Source of the DNA: Cupriavidus basilensis OR16
Lineage (GTDB): Bacteria; Pseudomonadota; Gammaproteobacteria; Burkholderiales; Burkholderiaceae
DNA: 64,000 bases
Assembly: GCF_000243095.1 (NCBI RefSeq)
Contig: NZ_AHJE01000044.1
Location: 1-64,000 of the forward strand
Direction of reading: 5' to 3'
Shown here: positions 42,974 through 53,702 of the stretch, in pieces
Layout of the letters: each line of letters starts with the position of its first letter
Numbering within the stretch: position 1 is the stretch's first letter
The notes under the pieces: model-generated
What the model was told of the DNA's origin: nothing
What the model saw: only the letters and a program-made list of their open reading frames with translations
Database searches by the model: none
Position numbers and translations under genes: made by a program

Positions 42974-45031
42974 ATGGAAAGCAGAAACGAAAGCAGGAAA
43001 GAAAGCAGGAAACTCAGGAACATCGGCATCATTGCCCACGTGGACGCAGGCAAGACCACCACCTCGGAACGCATCCTGTTCTACACCGGTGCCAGCCACC
43101 GGCTGGGCGAGGTGCATGACGGCGCCGCCACCATGGATTTCGATCCACAGGAGCAGGCGCGCGGCATCACCATCAACAGCGCGGCCACCACCGTGTTCTG
43201 GCGCGGGCACCAGATCAACCTGATCGATACTCCGGGCCACATCGATTTCAACATCGAGGTGAATCGCTCGCTGCGCGTGCTCGACGGCGCCGTGGTGGTG
43301 TTCGACGGCGTGGCTGGCGTGGAGCCGCAGACGGAGACCAACTGGCGCCTGGCGGACCGCTATCGCGTGCCGCGCCTCGCCTTCGTCAACAAGCTGGATC
43401 GCACCGGCGCGGATTTCCTGCGCGTGGTCGGCATGATCGAGGACCGCCTCGGCGTGGTGCCGCTCGTACTGCAGTTGCCGATCGGCAGCGAAGGCGATTT
43501 CACCGGCGTGATCGATCTCGTCACCATGCAGGCCCTGCTATGGCAGGGCGGCGCGGGCACGACCGGATACGTGACGCGGGCCGTGCCGGCCGCGCAGGGG
43601 GAGCAGGCGGCCGTATGGCGCGAACGCTTGCTGGAAACCCTGGCCGAGCATGACGATGCCTTGCTCGAGGATTATCTCGCTGGCCGCGTGCCGGCCGGGG
43701 ACGCGTTGCGCGCGGCCATCCGGCGCGCGACGATCTCTGGCGCCGTGGTGCCGGTGCTGGCGGGATCGGCCTTCAAGAACAAGGGCGTGGAGCCGCTGCT
43801 AGACGCGGTCACGGCCTACTTGCCGGCGCCCGGCGAGGTGGAGCGCCACGAAGTCAGCGCGGATGCGGACCAGCCGCTGGTGGCGCTTGCCTTCAAGGTG
43901 GTGCACGACTCGCATGGCACGCTGACCTTCGTTCGCCTGTATCGCGGCAGGCTTGCCGCCGGGGACACCGTGCTCAACGCCGGCAGCGGCAAGCGCGAAC
44001 GCGTGGCCCGGCTGTACGAGATGCACGCCGACCGCAAGCAGGAGCGCGATGTTGCCGTGGCGGGCGATATCGTGGCGATCGTCGGCCTCAAGGCCACCAT
44101 CACCGGCGATACGCTGACCGATCCGGCGCATCCCGTGGTGCTGGAGAGCATCGAGTCGCCCGAACCGGTGATCGACGTGGCCATCGAGCCGAAATCGCAA
44201 GCGGACCAAGCCGGCTTGTCACGCGGCTTGCAGGTGCTGGTGCAGGAAGACCCGAGCCTGCGGCTGCGGCAGGACCCGGAGAGCGGCCAGACGCTGCTGT
44301 CCGGCATGGGCGAACTGCAACTGGAGGTCACGCTGGAAAAACTGCGCACGCGGTTCAACGTCGAGGTGACGGTAGGCCGCCCGCAAGTGGCTTATCGCGA
44401 AACGCTGACACGCGCTGCCGATGCCCGCTATCTGCATCGCAAGCAAAGCGGCGGGCCGGGCCAGTTCGCGGAAGTGCAACTGCGTTTCGAGCCGCTGGCG
44501 CGCGGAGAGGGCCTGCAGTTCGAGAGCCGCATCACCGGCGGCGCGGTACCGCGCGAGTTCGTGCCGGCGGTGGAAGCCGGCATCCGCCGCGTGGCAGCGC
44601 AAGGCGTGCTCGCGGGCTACCCGGTGGTCGATTTCAAGGCCACCTTGCTGGACGGCAGCTACCACGAGCGCGATTCCTCGGCGCTGGCCTTCGAGGCCGC
44701 CGCGGCGGCGGCGTTTCGCGAGGCCGCGCGCGATGCGCGGCCCGCGGTGCTGGAGCCGGTGATGGCCGTGGAGGTGGTGACGCCCGCGGATCATGTGGGC
44801 GACGTGATCGGCGACATGCAGCGGCGCCGGGGCCTGGTGCGGGGGCAGTCGCAGCGCGGCGGCGATGGCGGCGGCAATACGGTGGTGGTTGAAGCGCATG
44901 TGCCGTTGGCCGGCATGTTCGGCTATATCGGCAGCTTGCGCGCGCTGACCTCAGGGCGCGCAAGCTTTGCGATGCAATTCGATCACTATGCGGTGGCGCC
45001 AGCGCGGGCGGTGGCTGAGGTCCCCAACTGA
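42974..45031 (+). CDS. Elongation factor G paralogue (EF-G2-like translational GTPase)
   Basis: 685 residues, all five EF-G domains. G1 is [10 protein letters not shown] (21-30), switch [13 protein letters not shown]3 DTPGHIDF, G4 NKLD. Domain IV has [20 protein letters not shown] and [18 protein letters not shown]. It starts with a charged repeat [12 protein letters not shown] not typical of fusA. The housekeeping fusA normally sits in the str operon, which is absent here, so this is an accessory copy. Roles of such copies include alternative translocation, recycling or resistance-like ribosome protection; none can be assigned. A structured leader precedes it and a strong terminator follows. 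Confidence 0.88.
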   Translation: MESRNESRKESRKLRNIGIIAHVDAGKTTTSERILFYTGASHRLGEVHDGAATMDFDPQEQARGITINSAATTVFWRGHQINLIDTPGHIDFNIEVNRSLRVLDGAVVVFDGVAGVEPQTETNWRLADRYRVPRLAFVNKLDRTGADFLRVVGMIEDRLGVVPLVLQLPIGSEGDFTGVIDLVTMQALLWQGGAGTTGYVTRAVPAAQGEQAAVWRERLLETLAEHDDALLEDYLAGRVPAGDALRAAIRRATISGAVVPVLAGSAFKNKGVEPLLDAVTAYLPAPGEVERHEVSADADQPLVALAFKVVHDSHGTLTFVRLYRGRLAAGDTVLNAGSGKRERVARLYEMHADRKQERDVAVAGDIVAIVGLKATITGDTLTDPAHPVVLESIESPEPVIDVAIEPKSQADQAGLSRGLQVLVQEDPSLRLRQDPESGQTLLSGMGELQLEVTLEKLRTRFNVEVTVGRPQVAYRETLTRAADARYLHRKQSGGPGQFAEVQLRFEPLARGEGLQFESRITGGAVPREFVPAVEAGIRRVAAQGVLAGYPVVDFKATLLDGSYHERDSSALAFEAAAAAAFREAARDARPAVLEPVMAVEVVTPADHVGDVIGDMQRRRGLVRGQSQRGGDGGGNTVVVEAHVPLAGMFGYIGSLRALTSGRASFAMQFDHYAVAPARAVAEVPN

Positions 45032-45046
45032 CGGCAGGCGTTGAAT

Positions 45047-45079
45047 GGGCGGGCACCGGCTTGGTGTCCGCCCTTTTTT
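45047..45079 (+). terminator. Terminator of the EF-G paralogue
   Basis: GGCGGGCACC (from 45049), GGCTT loop, GGTGTCCGCC, then TTTTTT. Strong stem with one mismatch. Confidence 0.85.
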
Positions 45080-45114
45080 GTTCAGCGCCGGCTCGTGGGG
45101 CTGGTGATGCCCGC

Positions 45115-45411
45115 TCAGACGTCGACGATCACCAGCGTCCCGTGGCTGCCCGGCAGCACGGCATGCGCGATGCCGGCCAGGGCGAGGTACATCTCTCCCG
45201 GCCGGACAACGACGGTTTCGTCCTCCGTTTGCAAAATGAGCTGTCCGCTCACGACAAACAGGCCTTCGTTGTAGTCGTGCATCTCGGCTTCATACGCCTG
45301 CTCATCCATCCTGAGGACTTTGATGCGGGCAGGCCCGACCTGCCCCACGACGACGGACTTCCAGGCGGTCGGCAGACCAGCGGCAAGGGCGTCAAACCGA
45401 ATCAGCGGCAC
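45115..45411 (-). CDS. Cupin-domain protein
   Basis: 98 residues, a single small beta-barrel. MHDYNEGLFVVSGQLILQTE corresponds to cupin motif 1 (one His and Glu; the second His is replaced), and GEMYLALAGIAHAVLPG to motif 2. Start GTG at 45411 (PLIRFDALAAGLP) follows GGAGA; the frame continues upstream inside the GST gene. It lies 25 bp after the GST stop, so the two are probably co-transcribed. Function not known. Confidence 0.8.
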   Translation of the reverse strand: MPLIRFDALAAGLPTAWKSVVVGQVGPARIKVLRMDEQAYEAEMHDYNEGLFVVSGQLILQTEDETVVVRPGEMYLALAGIAHAVLPGSHGTLVIVDV

Positions 45412-45436
45412 AAGCGTGTCTCCAGGTGCAGCGGGC

Positions 45437-46141
45437 TTAGCCGCGCTTGGGGATATCCAGCCCCCTGGCCACCGCGGGACGCGCAAGGAAGGCATCGAGC
45501 GCGCGTGTGACGTGGGGGAAATCCTTGATGCCAACCAGCTCGCCGGCTTCGTAGAAGCCGATCAGGTTGCGCACCCAGGGGAAGGTGGCGATATCGGCGA
45601 TGGTGTAGGCATCGCCCATGATCCAGGTCCGGTCCGCGAGGCGGCCATCCAGCACCGCAAGCAGGCGCTTCGCCTCCGCGACATAGCGGTCGCGCGGGCG
45701 CTTGTCCTCGTACTCCTTGCCCGCGAACTTGTTGAAGAACCCAACCTGCCCGAACATCGGCCCGATGCCGCCCATCTGGAACATGAGCCACTGGATGGTC
45801 TCGTAGCGGCCGGCTGCATCCTGCGGGATGAACTGGCCGCTCTTGTCGGCCAGGTAGATCAGGATCGCGCCGGACTCGAACAGGGCAAGGGGCTTGTCGC
45901 CAGGGCCGTTGGGATCCAGGAGCGCGGGAATCTTGTTGTTCGGGCTGATTGACAGGAATTCCGGCGTGTACTGGTCATTGGCGTCGAAGCGCACCAGGTG
46001 CGGCTCGTAGGGCAGCCCGGTCTCCTCCAGCATGATCGAGATCTTGACGCCGTTCGGCGTGGGCAGCGAATAGAGCTGGATCCGCTCGGGACGCAGGGCG
46101 GGCCATTTGTTGGTGACGAGGAACGCGGAAAGATTGCTCAT
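45437..46141 (-). CDS. Glutathione S-transferase family protein, YfcG/YghU-like
   Basis: 234 residues. Thioredoxin-like N-terminal domain (about 18-105) with SLPTPNGVKISIMLEETGLP and SPNNKIPALLDP, including the Asn/Thr region used by Nu-class GSTs, followed by FESGAILIYLADKSG. The helical C-terminal domain contains YTIADIATFPWVRNLIGF. Probable glutathione-dependent disulfide reductase or transferase. ATG 46141 starts MSNLSAFLVTNKWPALRPER. Cytoplasmic. The cupin gene follows. Confidence 0.9.
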   Translation of the reverse strand: MSNLSAFLVTNKWPALRPERIQLYSLPTPNGVKISIMLEETGLPYEPHLVRFDANDQYTPEFLSISPNNKIPALLDPNGPGDKPLALFESGAILIYLADKSGQFIPQDAAGRYETIQWLMFQMGGIGPMFGQVGFFNKFAGKEYEDKRPRDRYVAEAKRLLAVLDGRLADRTWIMGDAYTIADIATFPWVRNLIGFYEAGELVGIKDFPHVTRALDAFLARPAVARGLDIPKRG

Positions 46142-46292
46142 GGAGATCCGTTCTGGCTGGGGTGGGCTGGTTTGGCTGATGCGGTGGGGACAATCGATTG
46201 GCTCGAGCCGTGACGGCCCGGTGCCGCTGATCATCATCGCGCGGGCAGGACGAAAGATTGCCGGCGCGACGCCTGTTCGCGCAGGCGCAGGG

Positions 46293-46571
46293 TCACTTCG
46301 GCTTGTCGCCGTTGTCCGGCGACGTGATGCCGGCGGCCACGAGGCAATCGCGCAGGTGCTTGATTTCCTGCTTGGCGCACACATTGCCGTGATGCGGGTG
46401 GTGCAGGTAAAACTCGTACTGGTTGAGCACAACCCGGAAACGCGCGCCCTGGATCGGTTCCACGCTCGCCCCGAGTTGCTGCAGCAGGGACTCGACTTCG
46501 CGCCAATGAATATTGTTGCTCAGCGGGTGGCTGAAGATGGACTGCAGGAGGCTGCGTGATTTGTGGCTCAT
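46293..46571 (-). CDS. HicA-like RNA-binding small protein
   Basis: 92 residues, start MSHKSRSLLQSIFSHPLSNN. The core IHWREVESLLQQLGASVEP, FRVVLNQYEFYLHHPH and KQEIKHLRDCLVAAGI follow the HicA toxin fold, including the catalytic-type HPH region, though GSH before it is not evident. No hicB antitoxin is adjacent, so it is an orphan and may not be toxic. It is separate from the GST gene. Confidence 0.7.
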   Translation of the reverse strand: MSHKSRSLLQSIFSHPLSNNIHWREVESLLQQLGASVEPIQGARFRVVLNQYEFYLHHPHHGNVCAKQEIKHLRDCLVAAGITSPDNGDKPK

Positions 46572-46671
46572 GGCGCGGGTCAGGCATCGTCGGCGGCAAT
46601 AGCCGTAGCATACAAGAGAGGGTGCGTTGCTGCTTGCATGTGCGTTGCGCAAGGTTTGCGCGCGGCGCCAT

Positions 46672-47409
46672 TCAATCCTTGCCCATCGCCAGGTAGGCGC
46701 GCGGCGTGGTGCCCGTGTAGCGCCGGAACAAGGCGATAAAGCTGCTGACGCTCGTGTAGCCCAGCCCGAGCGCCACGGCGGTGACGCTCTCACCGGCAAC
46801 CAGCCGCTCCATGGCCGCGAGCATGCGCAATTGCTGGCGCCATTGCGCCAGGCTCCAGCCGGTGTCGGCCTGGAAGTGGCGCGTCAGCGTGCGGCGGGCC
46901 ATGCCGATGCGCGCCGCCCAGCCATCCAGCCCGGTGTTGTCGTCGGGGTTTGCCAGCAAGGCCGTGGCCATGCGCAGCAGGCGCGGCTCCTGCGGCATGG
47001 GCAGGAACAGCGTTTGCGCTGGCTGGCGGGTGAAGTCATCGGCAAACACCGCGAGGTAATGCTCGCGCACCGGCCCGGCTGGCGGGCCGGCCTGCACCAG
47101 CGTGTCGAGCAAGGCCGCCAGAAGCGGCGACAACCGCACCACCTTGAGCGCCGCAGGCATCGCGGCACGGCTCCAGGCCTCGTCGAAGTACAGGCTCATG
47201 CCGGTCATGGCCCCGTGAATGCTCGCGCCGTGCGATTCGTACGGCGGCACCCAGCCGATGCAGCCGGTCGGCATCAGCCAGCGGCCGCCGCCGGCTTCGA
47301 TCACGACCACGCCGGATTTCACCGTAAACAACTGCCCCTGCGCATGCTGATGCGGCACTTGCTCGCGCGAGGCGCCGTGCGCGAGCTCGCGGATTTCCCG
47401 TAGCGACAT
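46672..47409 (-). CDS. AraC-family transcriptional regulator
   Basis: 245 residues. N-terminal cupin-like sensing domain (SREQVPHQHAQGQLFTVKSG), C-terminal double helix-turn-helix (about 150-240) with GLDGWAARIGMARRTLTRHF and VAGESVTAVALGLGYTSVSS. The ending FIALFRRYTGTTPRAYLA is the family signature. It is divergent from the inositol-monophosphatase-like gene 100 bp away, its likely target. The effector is unknown. Confidence 0.92.
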   Translation of the reverse strand: MSLREIRELAHGASREQVPHQHAQGQLFTVKSGVVVIEAGGGRWLMPTGCIGWVPPYESHGASIHGAMTGMSLYFDEAWSRAAMPAALKVVRLSPLLAALLDTLVQAGPPAGPVREHYLAVFADDFTRQPAQTLFLPMPQEPRLLRMATALLANPDDNTGLDGWAARIGMARRTLTRHFQADTGWSLAQWRQQLRMLAAMERLVAGESVTAVALGLGYTSVSSFIALFRRYTGTTPRAYLAMGKD

Positions 47410-47510
47410 CGCTTTGGCCCGTTTCGAACATAAGTTGGCATTCTATCGTTAGTTCGCATTGCGGCAAGTGCCTAGACTGGCTGCACCAACCACCCCAGGA
47501 GCGATCCATC

Positions 47511-48362
47511 ATGAACGCCGATGTCAAAACGCCAACCCTCCCCGAACGCCTTGGCCAAGCGGTGCCCGGCGTGCTCGATAGGCTGACCGCCCTGCTCGCC
47601 GGGCAGGGCCGGTGGCTGCGTGCCGGGCAACCGCTGAGCGCGCCGGCCGATTTCGACGCGTTGCGCGTGGCGTTCGATCACCACAGCGGCACTGTGGGTT
47701 CGGTGCTGAAAAAAGCCCTGCTGGAGCGCTGGCCGGAGATCCCGTTCTCCGACAAGGAGCTGGAGAGCGGCGCGCAACAGGCGCCGGAATTTGCCGACGC
47801 CTACTGGGTCTGCGATCCCATCGACGGGGCCTTGCACTACCTGAGCGGCTTGCCGGGCTGGACCATCGCACTATGCCTGGTGGTGCGGGGCGATCCGGTC
47901 CTCTCGCTGGTGCACGATCCGGCCACCGGCCGCACTTATCGCGCGGTGGCAGGGCAGGGCGCCGACTGCGATGGCCAGCCGTTGCGGGCCAACGCGCGCG
48001 CGGCGCTGACAACAGCGTTGATTGCCACGGCGCATCCGAACTGGCCGGGGCAGGTGCGCGGCGACACCGCGGATTTCCTTGAGCGCTTTGGCCGGATATT
48101 GCCGCAGGTGTTCGGCCAGCGTGTGCATGGGCCTACGTCCTTGTTGCTGGCACTGGTGGCGCGCGGCGCGCTCGACGGCTACTGGGAGTGCGGACAGGAC
48201 TATTACGACTGGTTGCCCGGTGTCCTGCTGGTGAGGGAGGCGGGCGGCACGGTGACGGCGCTCGATGGCAAGCCACTGACCTGGGGTTGCCAGGGGATCG
48301 TGGCGGCCGGGGCGGCCATGCATGGCGTGCTGAGCGCGGCGCTGTCGGGAGAGTGCGCATGA
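47511..48362 (+). CDS. Inositol monophosphatase family protein
   Basis: 283 residues. The metal-binding motif is DPIDGALHYLSGLPGW in place of DPIDGT-x-N; the second motif is YYDWLPGVLLVREAGGTV (for WD-x-AAG). An N-terminal Glu/Asp needed for the metal is in SDKELESG. The start MNADVKTPTLPERLG follows AGGAGCGATCC. Likely a Mg-dependent sugar- or inositol-phosphate phosphatase with modified specificity. Divergent AraC regulator upstream. Confidence 0.85.
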   Translation: MNADVKTPTLPERLGQAVPGVLDRLTALLAGQGRWLRAGQPLSAPADFDALRVAFDHHSGTVGSVLKKALLERWPEIPFSDKELESGAQQAPEFADAYWVCDPIDGALHYLSGLPGWTIALCLVVRGDPVLSLVHDPATGRTYRAVAGQGADCDGQPLRANARAALTTALIATAHPNWPGQVRGDTADFLERFGRILPQVFGQRVHGPTSLLLALVARGALDGYWECGQDYYDWLPGVLLVREAGGTVTALDGKPLTWGCQGIVAAGAAMHGVLSAALSGECA

Positions 48363-48490
48363 AGCCGGGAGCCTTGCCGCCCGATGGGGGTGTCTGATGT
48401 TTTTGCTGCCCCCTCGGGCGGTAGACACGGTTACACCGGCGTCTCTGATCTGGCGGCCGCGCTATGACTACTACCGCGTGGGCGTGGCCC

Positions 48491-50050
48491 TCATTGCGGT
48501 GCCTGCCCAGCTTGCGCTGCATCGCGATAGCGTTCGCGCAGCGCTCGCCGGTTCATCTTGCCCACGGCGGTCTTGGGCAGTTCGCTGGCGAACAGTACGC
48601 GGCGCGGCTTCTTGTATGCGGCAAACTGCGCCGCGACGTGCTGGACCAGTTCCGCTGCCAGCGCATCGCTTGCCGCTTGCCCGGCGTGCAACACGACCAC
48701 GGCGGTGACGGCCTCCACCCACTTTTCGTCGGGCAGGCCGATCACGGCGCATTCGTGTACCGCGGGGTGTGTCAGCAGCGCGTTCTCGACTTCGCCGGGG
48801 TACACGTTGTAGCCGCCGCTGACGATCATGTCGGAGGTGCGGTCCTTCAGGTGCAGGAAGCCGTCGGCGTCGAATACGCCGATGTCACGCGTGCGTACCC
48901 AGCCGCCGGGCAGGAAGGTCTGCGCGGTGAGTTCGGGGGCGTTGTGATAGCCGGCCACGCCAAACGGCGCGCGGATCGCGATTTCGCCGGGCTGGCCGGG
49001 CGGCACGTCGCGGCCGGCTTCGTCCAGCAGGCGCATTTCCACTTCCAGTGCCACCTGGCCGCAGGCGCCGAGCCGTTCGCCGTGATGGTCCTCCGGGCGC
49101 AGGACGGCGAGGCACAGCGGCGCTTCGGTCTGGCCATAGTACTGCCAGAAGCGGTGCTGGCCCCAGATCGCCATGGCGCGCTCGATCACCGTGCGCGGCA
49201 TGGGCGAGGCGCCGTAGATGACGTAGCGCAGCGCGTCGGCCTTGCAGGCAGCCATGGCCGGCAGGCTCACCAGCATCTGCAGCATGGTCGGCACCAGGTT
49301 GATGGCGGTCACGCGTTCGCGCTCGATGGCAGCGAGGAAGCTCGCGGGCTCGAAGCCCGGGAGGATGACGGTCTTGCCGCCGCGCAGCCAGAACGGCAGC
49401 ACGAACACGCCACTGGCATGGATCAGCGAAGCGGCATGCAGCATCACGTCGTCGGGCGTGGCGGGCAGCAGGTTGAGCAGTACGTTGCGGCAGATCGCCG
49501 CGTAGGACGCTTGCGTATGCCGGGCGGCCTTGAGCGTGCCTGTGGTGCCGGAGGTAAACAAGGTCAGGATGACGTCGTCTTCGGCGACCTGCACCTGAGG
49601 ATCGGTGGCGGGCTGCGACTGTGCCGCCGCGAGCAGGTCGGCGCCGCCTTCCAGGCTTGTGCCCAGGCCAAGACAGGCAAGTTCCGGCAACGCCTCGTGC
49701 AGCGCTTGCGCGCGCTCGGCGAGATCGGGGCCGAACACCAGCATCCGGCAGCCGGTGTCTTGCAGCATGCGCTGGTGCTCGGCCAGCGCCAGGCGCGCGT
49801 TCAGCGGCACGCGGTTGAGCGCGGCCTTGACGCAGGCGAAGTCCAGCGGGACGCTGTGCAGGCCGTTGTTGAGCAGCAGCGCGACGCGCTCGCCGGGGGC
49901 GGCGCCAGCCGCCTGCAGCGCGTGGGCAAGGCGCGCGCTGAGTGCGTCGACTTCGGCAAACGTCAGGCTTTGCCCGCCGAAGGCGATGGCGGTGCGGGGG
50001 CCGTGCTGGGCCGCGCCGCGGCGGATCAATTCAAGCGTGGTCGGGGCCAT
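48491..50050 (-). CDS. AMP-dependent acyl-CoA synthetase/ligase
   Basis: 519 residues of the adenylate-forming family. P-loop LTLFTSGTTGTLKAARHTQA, adenine motif YGQTEAP, ribose motif TRDIGVFDADGFLHLKDR, hinge SDMIVSGGYNVYPGEVE, and catalytic lysine in PKTAVGKMNRRALRERY. It should activate a carboxylic acid to its CoA ester. The enoyl-CoA hydratase upstream and the PaaX-like regulator divergent from it suggest catabolism of an aromatic or branched acid. The exact substrate is unknown. Confidence 0.92.
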   Translation of the reverse strand: MAPTTLELIRRGAAQHGPRTAIAFGGQSLTFAEVDALSARLAHALQAAGAAPGERVALLLNNGLHSVPLDFACVKAALNRVPLNARLALAEHQRMLQDTGCRMLVFGPDLAERAQALHEALPELACLGLGTSLEGGADLLAAAQSQPATDPQVQVAEDDVILTLFTSGTTGTLKAARHTQASYAAICRNVLLNLLPATPDDVMLHAASLIHASGVFVLPFWLRGGKTVILPGFEPASFLAAIERERVTAINLVPTMLQMLVSLPAMAACKADALRYVIYGASPMPRTVIERAMAIWGQHRFWQYYGQTEAPLCLAVLRPEDHHGERLGACGQVALEVEMRLLDEAGRDVPPGQPGEIAIRAPFGVAGYHNAPELTAQTFLPGGWVRTRDIGVFDADGFLHLKDRTSDMIVSGGYNVYPGEVENALLTHPAVHECAVIGLPDEKWVEAVTAVVVLHAGQAASDALAAELVQHVAAQFAAYKKPRRVLFASELPKTAVGKMNRRALRERYRDAAQAGQAPQ

Positions 50051-50090
50051 CTGGCTGTCTCCTCTTTGTTTTTGTACGCAGGTTTGCTCA

Positions 50091-50106
50091 CGCAGAAACG
50101 GGTACG
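50091..50106 (-). repeat. Dispersed iteron
   Basis: CGCAGAAACGGGTACG, exact inverted core, between the synthetase and hydratase genes, 40 bp upstream of the synthetase start. Confidence 0.9.
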
Positions 50107-50161
50107 CTTTGGTTGTCCGGGCTGCGTTTTTCCCGGATTCGCGCGTGTATTGGTGTGTGTG

Positions 50162-50953
50162 TCAGCCGGAGAAATTGCCGTGCCGCCCGGCGCCGCCGCA
50201 AGACGGGCGGCGCCCTCGGATGCCTTCCTCGAAGACGATCGGCGCGCCATTGGCGCCTTCGGCGCGCAGGGCGTCGGGCAGCGGCAGGTCCCATTGCCCG
50301 TAGGCGGAGGCACGGTCCGTCAGCATGCAGCGCTGGGGAAAGGCCGCCAGTTCGTGCGCCAGCGCTTCGGCGGCGGCGCGGGCTTCGCCCGGCTCGACCA
50401 GGCGGTTGGCCAGTCCCATGGCCAGCGCTTCCTCGGCGGGCACGGCGCGGCCGGTGAGGATCATGTCGAGCGCGCGGCCCATGCCGACAATCCGCGGCAG
50501 ACGTACGGTGCCGCCGTCGATCAGCGGCACGCCCCAGCGCCGGCAGAACACGCCGAAGACGGCGCCGCGCTCGGCCACACGCAGGTCTGCCAGCAGCGCC
50601 AGTTCCAGCCCGCCCGCCACCGCATAGCCGCTGACCGCCGCGATCAGCGGCTTGGACAGGGCCATGCGGCTCGGGCCCATCGGCCCCGCGCCGCCGCCTT
50701 GCGGATCGAGTTCGTGGCGCCGTGCGGGGTCGCCCACCGCCGACAGGTCGGCGCCGCCGCAAAAATGGCCGCCCGCGCCCCACAGCACCGCCACGCTCAG
50801 CGCCGGGTCGGATTCGAAATGCGCGAAGGCGGCGCGCAGCGCCAGCGCCATGGGGCCGTCCACGGCGTTGCGCTTGTCGGCGCGGTCCAGAATGATGGTG
50901 AAGACCGCGCCGTCGGTTTCGGTCCTGACATAGGGGTTGGGCTTACTATCCAT
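50162..50953 (-). CDS. Enoyl-CoA hydratase/isomerase family protein
   Basis: 263 residues of the crotonase fold. Oxyanion-hole stretches are LWGAGGHFCGGADLSAVGD and SGYAVAGGLELALLADLRVA; the catalytic Glu candidate is in GVFCRRWGVPLIDGG, where the usual second Glu is absent, so reaction type is open. Start MDSKPNPYVRTETDG at 50953. Gly-rich C-terminal tail (GRRPSCGGAGRHGNFSG). In line with the synthetase. Confidence 0.9.
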   Translation of the reverse strand: MDSKPNPYVRTETDGAVFTIILDRADKRNAVDGPMALALRAAFAHFESDPALSVAVLWGAGGHFCGGADLSAVGDPARRHELDPQGGGAGPMGPSRMALSKPLIAAVSGYAVAGGLELALLADLRVAERGAVFGVFCRRWGVPLIDGGTVRLPRIVGMGRALDMILTGRAVPAEEALAMGLANRLVEPGEARAAAEALAHELAAFPQRCMLTDRASAYGQWDLPLPDALRAEGANGAPIVFEEGIRGRRPSCGGAGRHGNFSG

Positions 50954-51043
50954 GCTCGCGTCCTCGGTGCCTGGGATTGCTAACGTGTTTATCTGGTGGA
51001 GGAGGTGGTGGTGGGGTCTTGGCCAAGTGTTTCTCCAAACTCC

Positions 51044-51091
51044 CAAATATTTCATCAAATGATATATATTTGACACTGAAAGAAATATTTG
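51044..51091. promoter_or_regulatory. Nested inverted repeat upstream of the PaaX-like gene
   Basis: CAAATATTTC (51044-51053) and GAAATATTTG (51082-51091) are perfect 10-bp arms; inside them TCAAAT (55-60) and ATTTGA (68-73) form a second. The AT-rich block sits between the divergent hydratase and regulator genes, so it is a good operator candidate. Confidence 0.65.
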
Positions 51092-51163
51092 TGGTTTACC
51101 CTTCGCCGTTCACGCCGCCGGCACTGCACTTATTGCGGCCTTTATTGCCCCCCGCTGCTGCTC

Positions 51164-51964
51164 ATGCATGAAATAGAGATCCGCGATCCCTCTGCCACCG
51201 ACCTGGTGCTGGACCTGCTCTTCGGCCACCCGGAGCGCACCCTGCCGGTGCAGGCGCTGGCGCGCGGTGCCGAGGTGATGGGCATCGGCACGCCCAGCGT
51301 GCGTGTGGCGCTGACGCGCCTGCAGCGCCAGGGCCGCATCGTCAAGACGGAGCGCGGCTGCTACGCGGTGCTGCCGGAGGGCAATCCGGTCTACGACGAG
51401 GTCGAGCACTGGTTTGAAAAGGAAAGCCGGCTGGAACACTGGGCCGGCGACTGGCTGGTGGTGCAGGACGCCGCGGTCGCGCGCAGCCGAGAAGACCGCG
51501 TGGCGGCATCATGCGCGCGCGCTGGCGCTGTGCGGCTTTCGCACACTGGCGGCCGGCATCAATGTGTGCGCCCCGACAATCTCGCCGGCGGCGCCGCCGC
51601 AATGCGCACGGCGCTGTCCCGGCTGGGCATGGCCGGTGCCAGCCTGCTCTTTGTCGGCCGCGAGTTCGATGCCGATGCCCAAGCGCGCATGGCACAGCTG
51701 TGGGACGTGCCGGCGCTGCAATTGGCCTACCGCCGCGCGCTGGCGCAGCTGGAGCGCAGTCGGGCCAAGCTCGCGCGCATGGCGCCCGACGCCGCCGCGC
51801 GCGAGACCATGCTGGTGGGCCGTGCCATCATCCGCGCCATCGTGCGCGATCCGCTGCTGCCAGAGGCCATCATGGACCCCGCGCCGCGCCGCGCCCTGAT
51901 CGAGGCCACGCGTGCCTACCAGCTCCAGGCCCGCGGCCTGTGGGTGGAACTGCTGGTTGGCTAG
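51164..51964 (+). pseudogene. PaaX-like repressor with two compensating indels
   Basis: GntR/PaaX-type regulator, about 266 residues. N-terminal winged helix (VLDLLFGHPERTLPVQALAR, SVRVALTRLQRQGRIVKTE). The PaaX middle domain is normal up to HWAGDWLVVQDAAVARSR and from VRPDNLAGGAAAMRTALSRL to the end. Between 51484 and 51569 the protein reads as family sequence only in another frame (TAWRHHARALALCGFRTLAA then GIN). One extra base near 51487-51493 and two extra near 51563-51569 (GTGTG) explain this; net change is three bases, so the frame is open but about 27 residues are scrambled. Either damage or sequencing error. In paa-type systems it represses until an aryl-CoA binds. Confidence 0.7.
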
Positions 51965-52173
51965 CGCGCGAAGCCGGAACACCTCCGGCGCCGCACCGGG
52001 CGGCGCAAGCGTCCCATGCCTCGCCAAGCGGCAGCGACTCAACTAAACTGGCCGGAACTTATGCGGCGCACCGCGGCACTCAGTAAAGTGACGCGCGCTG
52101 GTGTTCCCGGAACCCCGCAGGCCCCGCCGGGCTCTTGCGCCGCACCCACGTTGGCCAAGACAAGGAGCACAGG

Positions 52174-53628
<1,455 letters not shown>

Positions 53629-53631
53629 GCC

Positions 53632-53678
53632 AGCATCCATTGATCCATTGATCCATTGATCCATTTATCCATTGATCA
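53632..53678 (+). repeat. 8-bp tandem repeats between zwf and pgl
   Basis: ATCCATTG repeated about five times (one unit changed to ATCCATTT) in the 74-bp zwf-pgl gap. A typical slippage-prone microsatellite; it does not change a coding frame but alters spacing before pgl. Confidence 0.85.
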
Positions 53679-53702
53679 TCATTCGAACAGGAGACCCAGC
53701 CC

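Noticed and set aside
42803..43240. Minus-strand frame over the EF-G leader
   Set aside because: Shadow; no ribosome-binding site or motif.
48464..50983. 839-residue plus-strand frame
   Set aside because: Shadow of the AMP-dependent synthetase and hydratase genes; composition is typical of GC-rich antisense frames.
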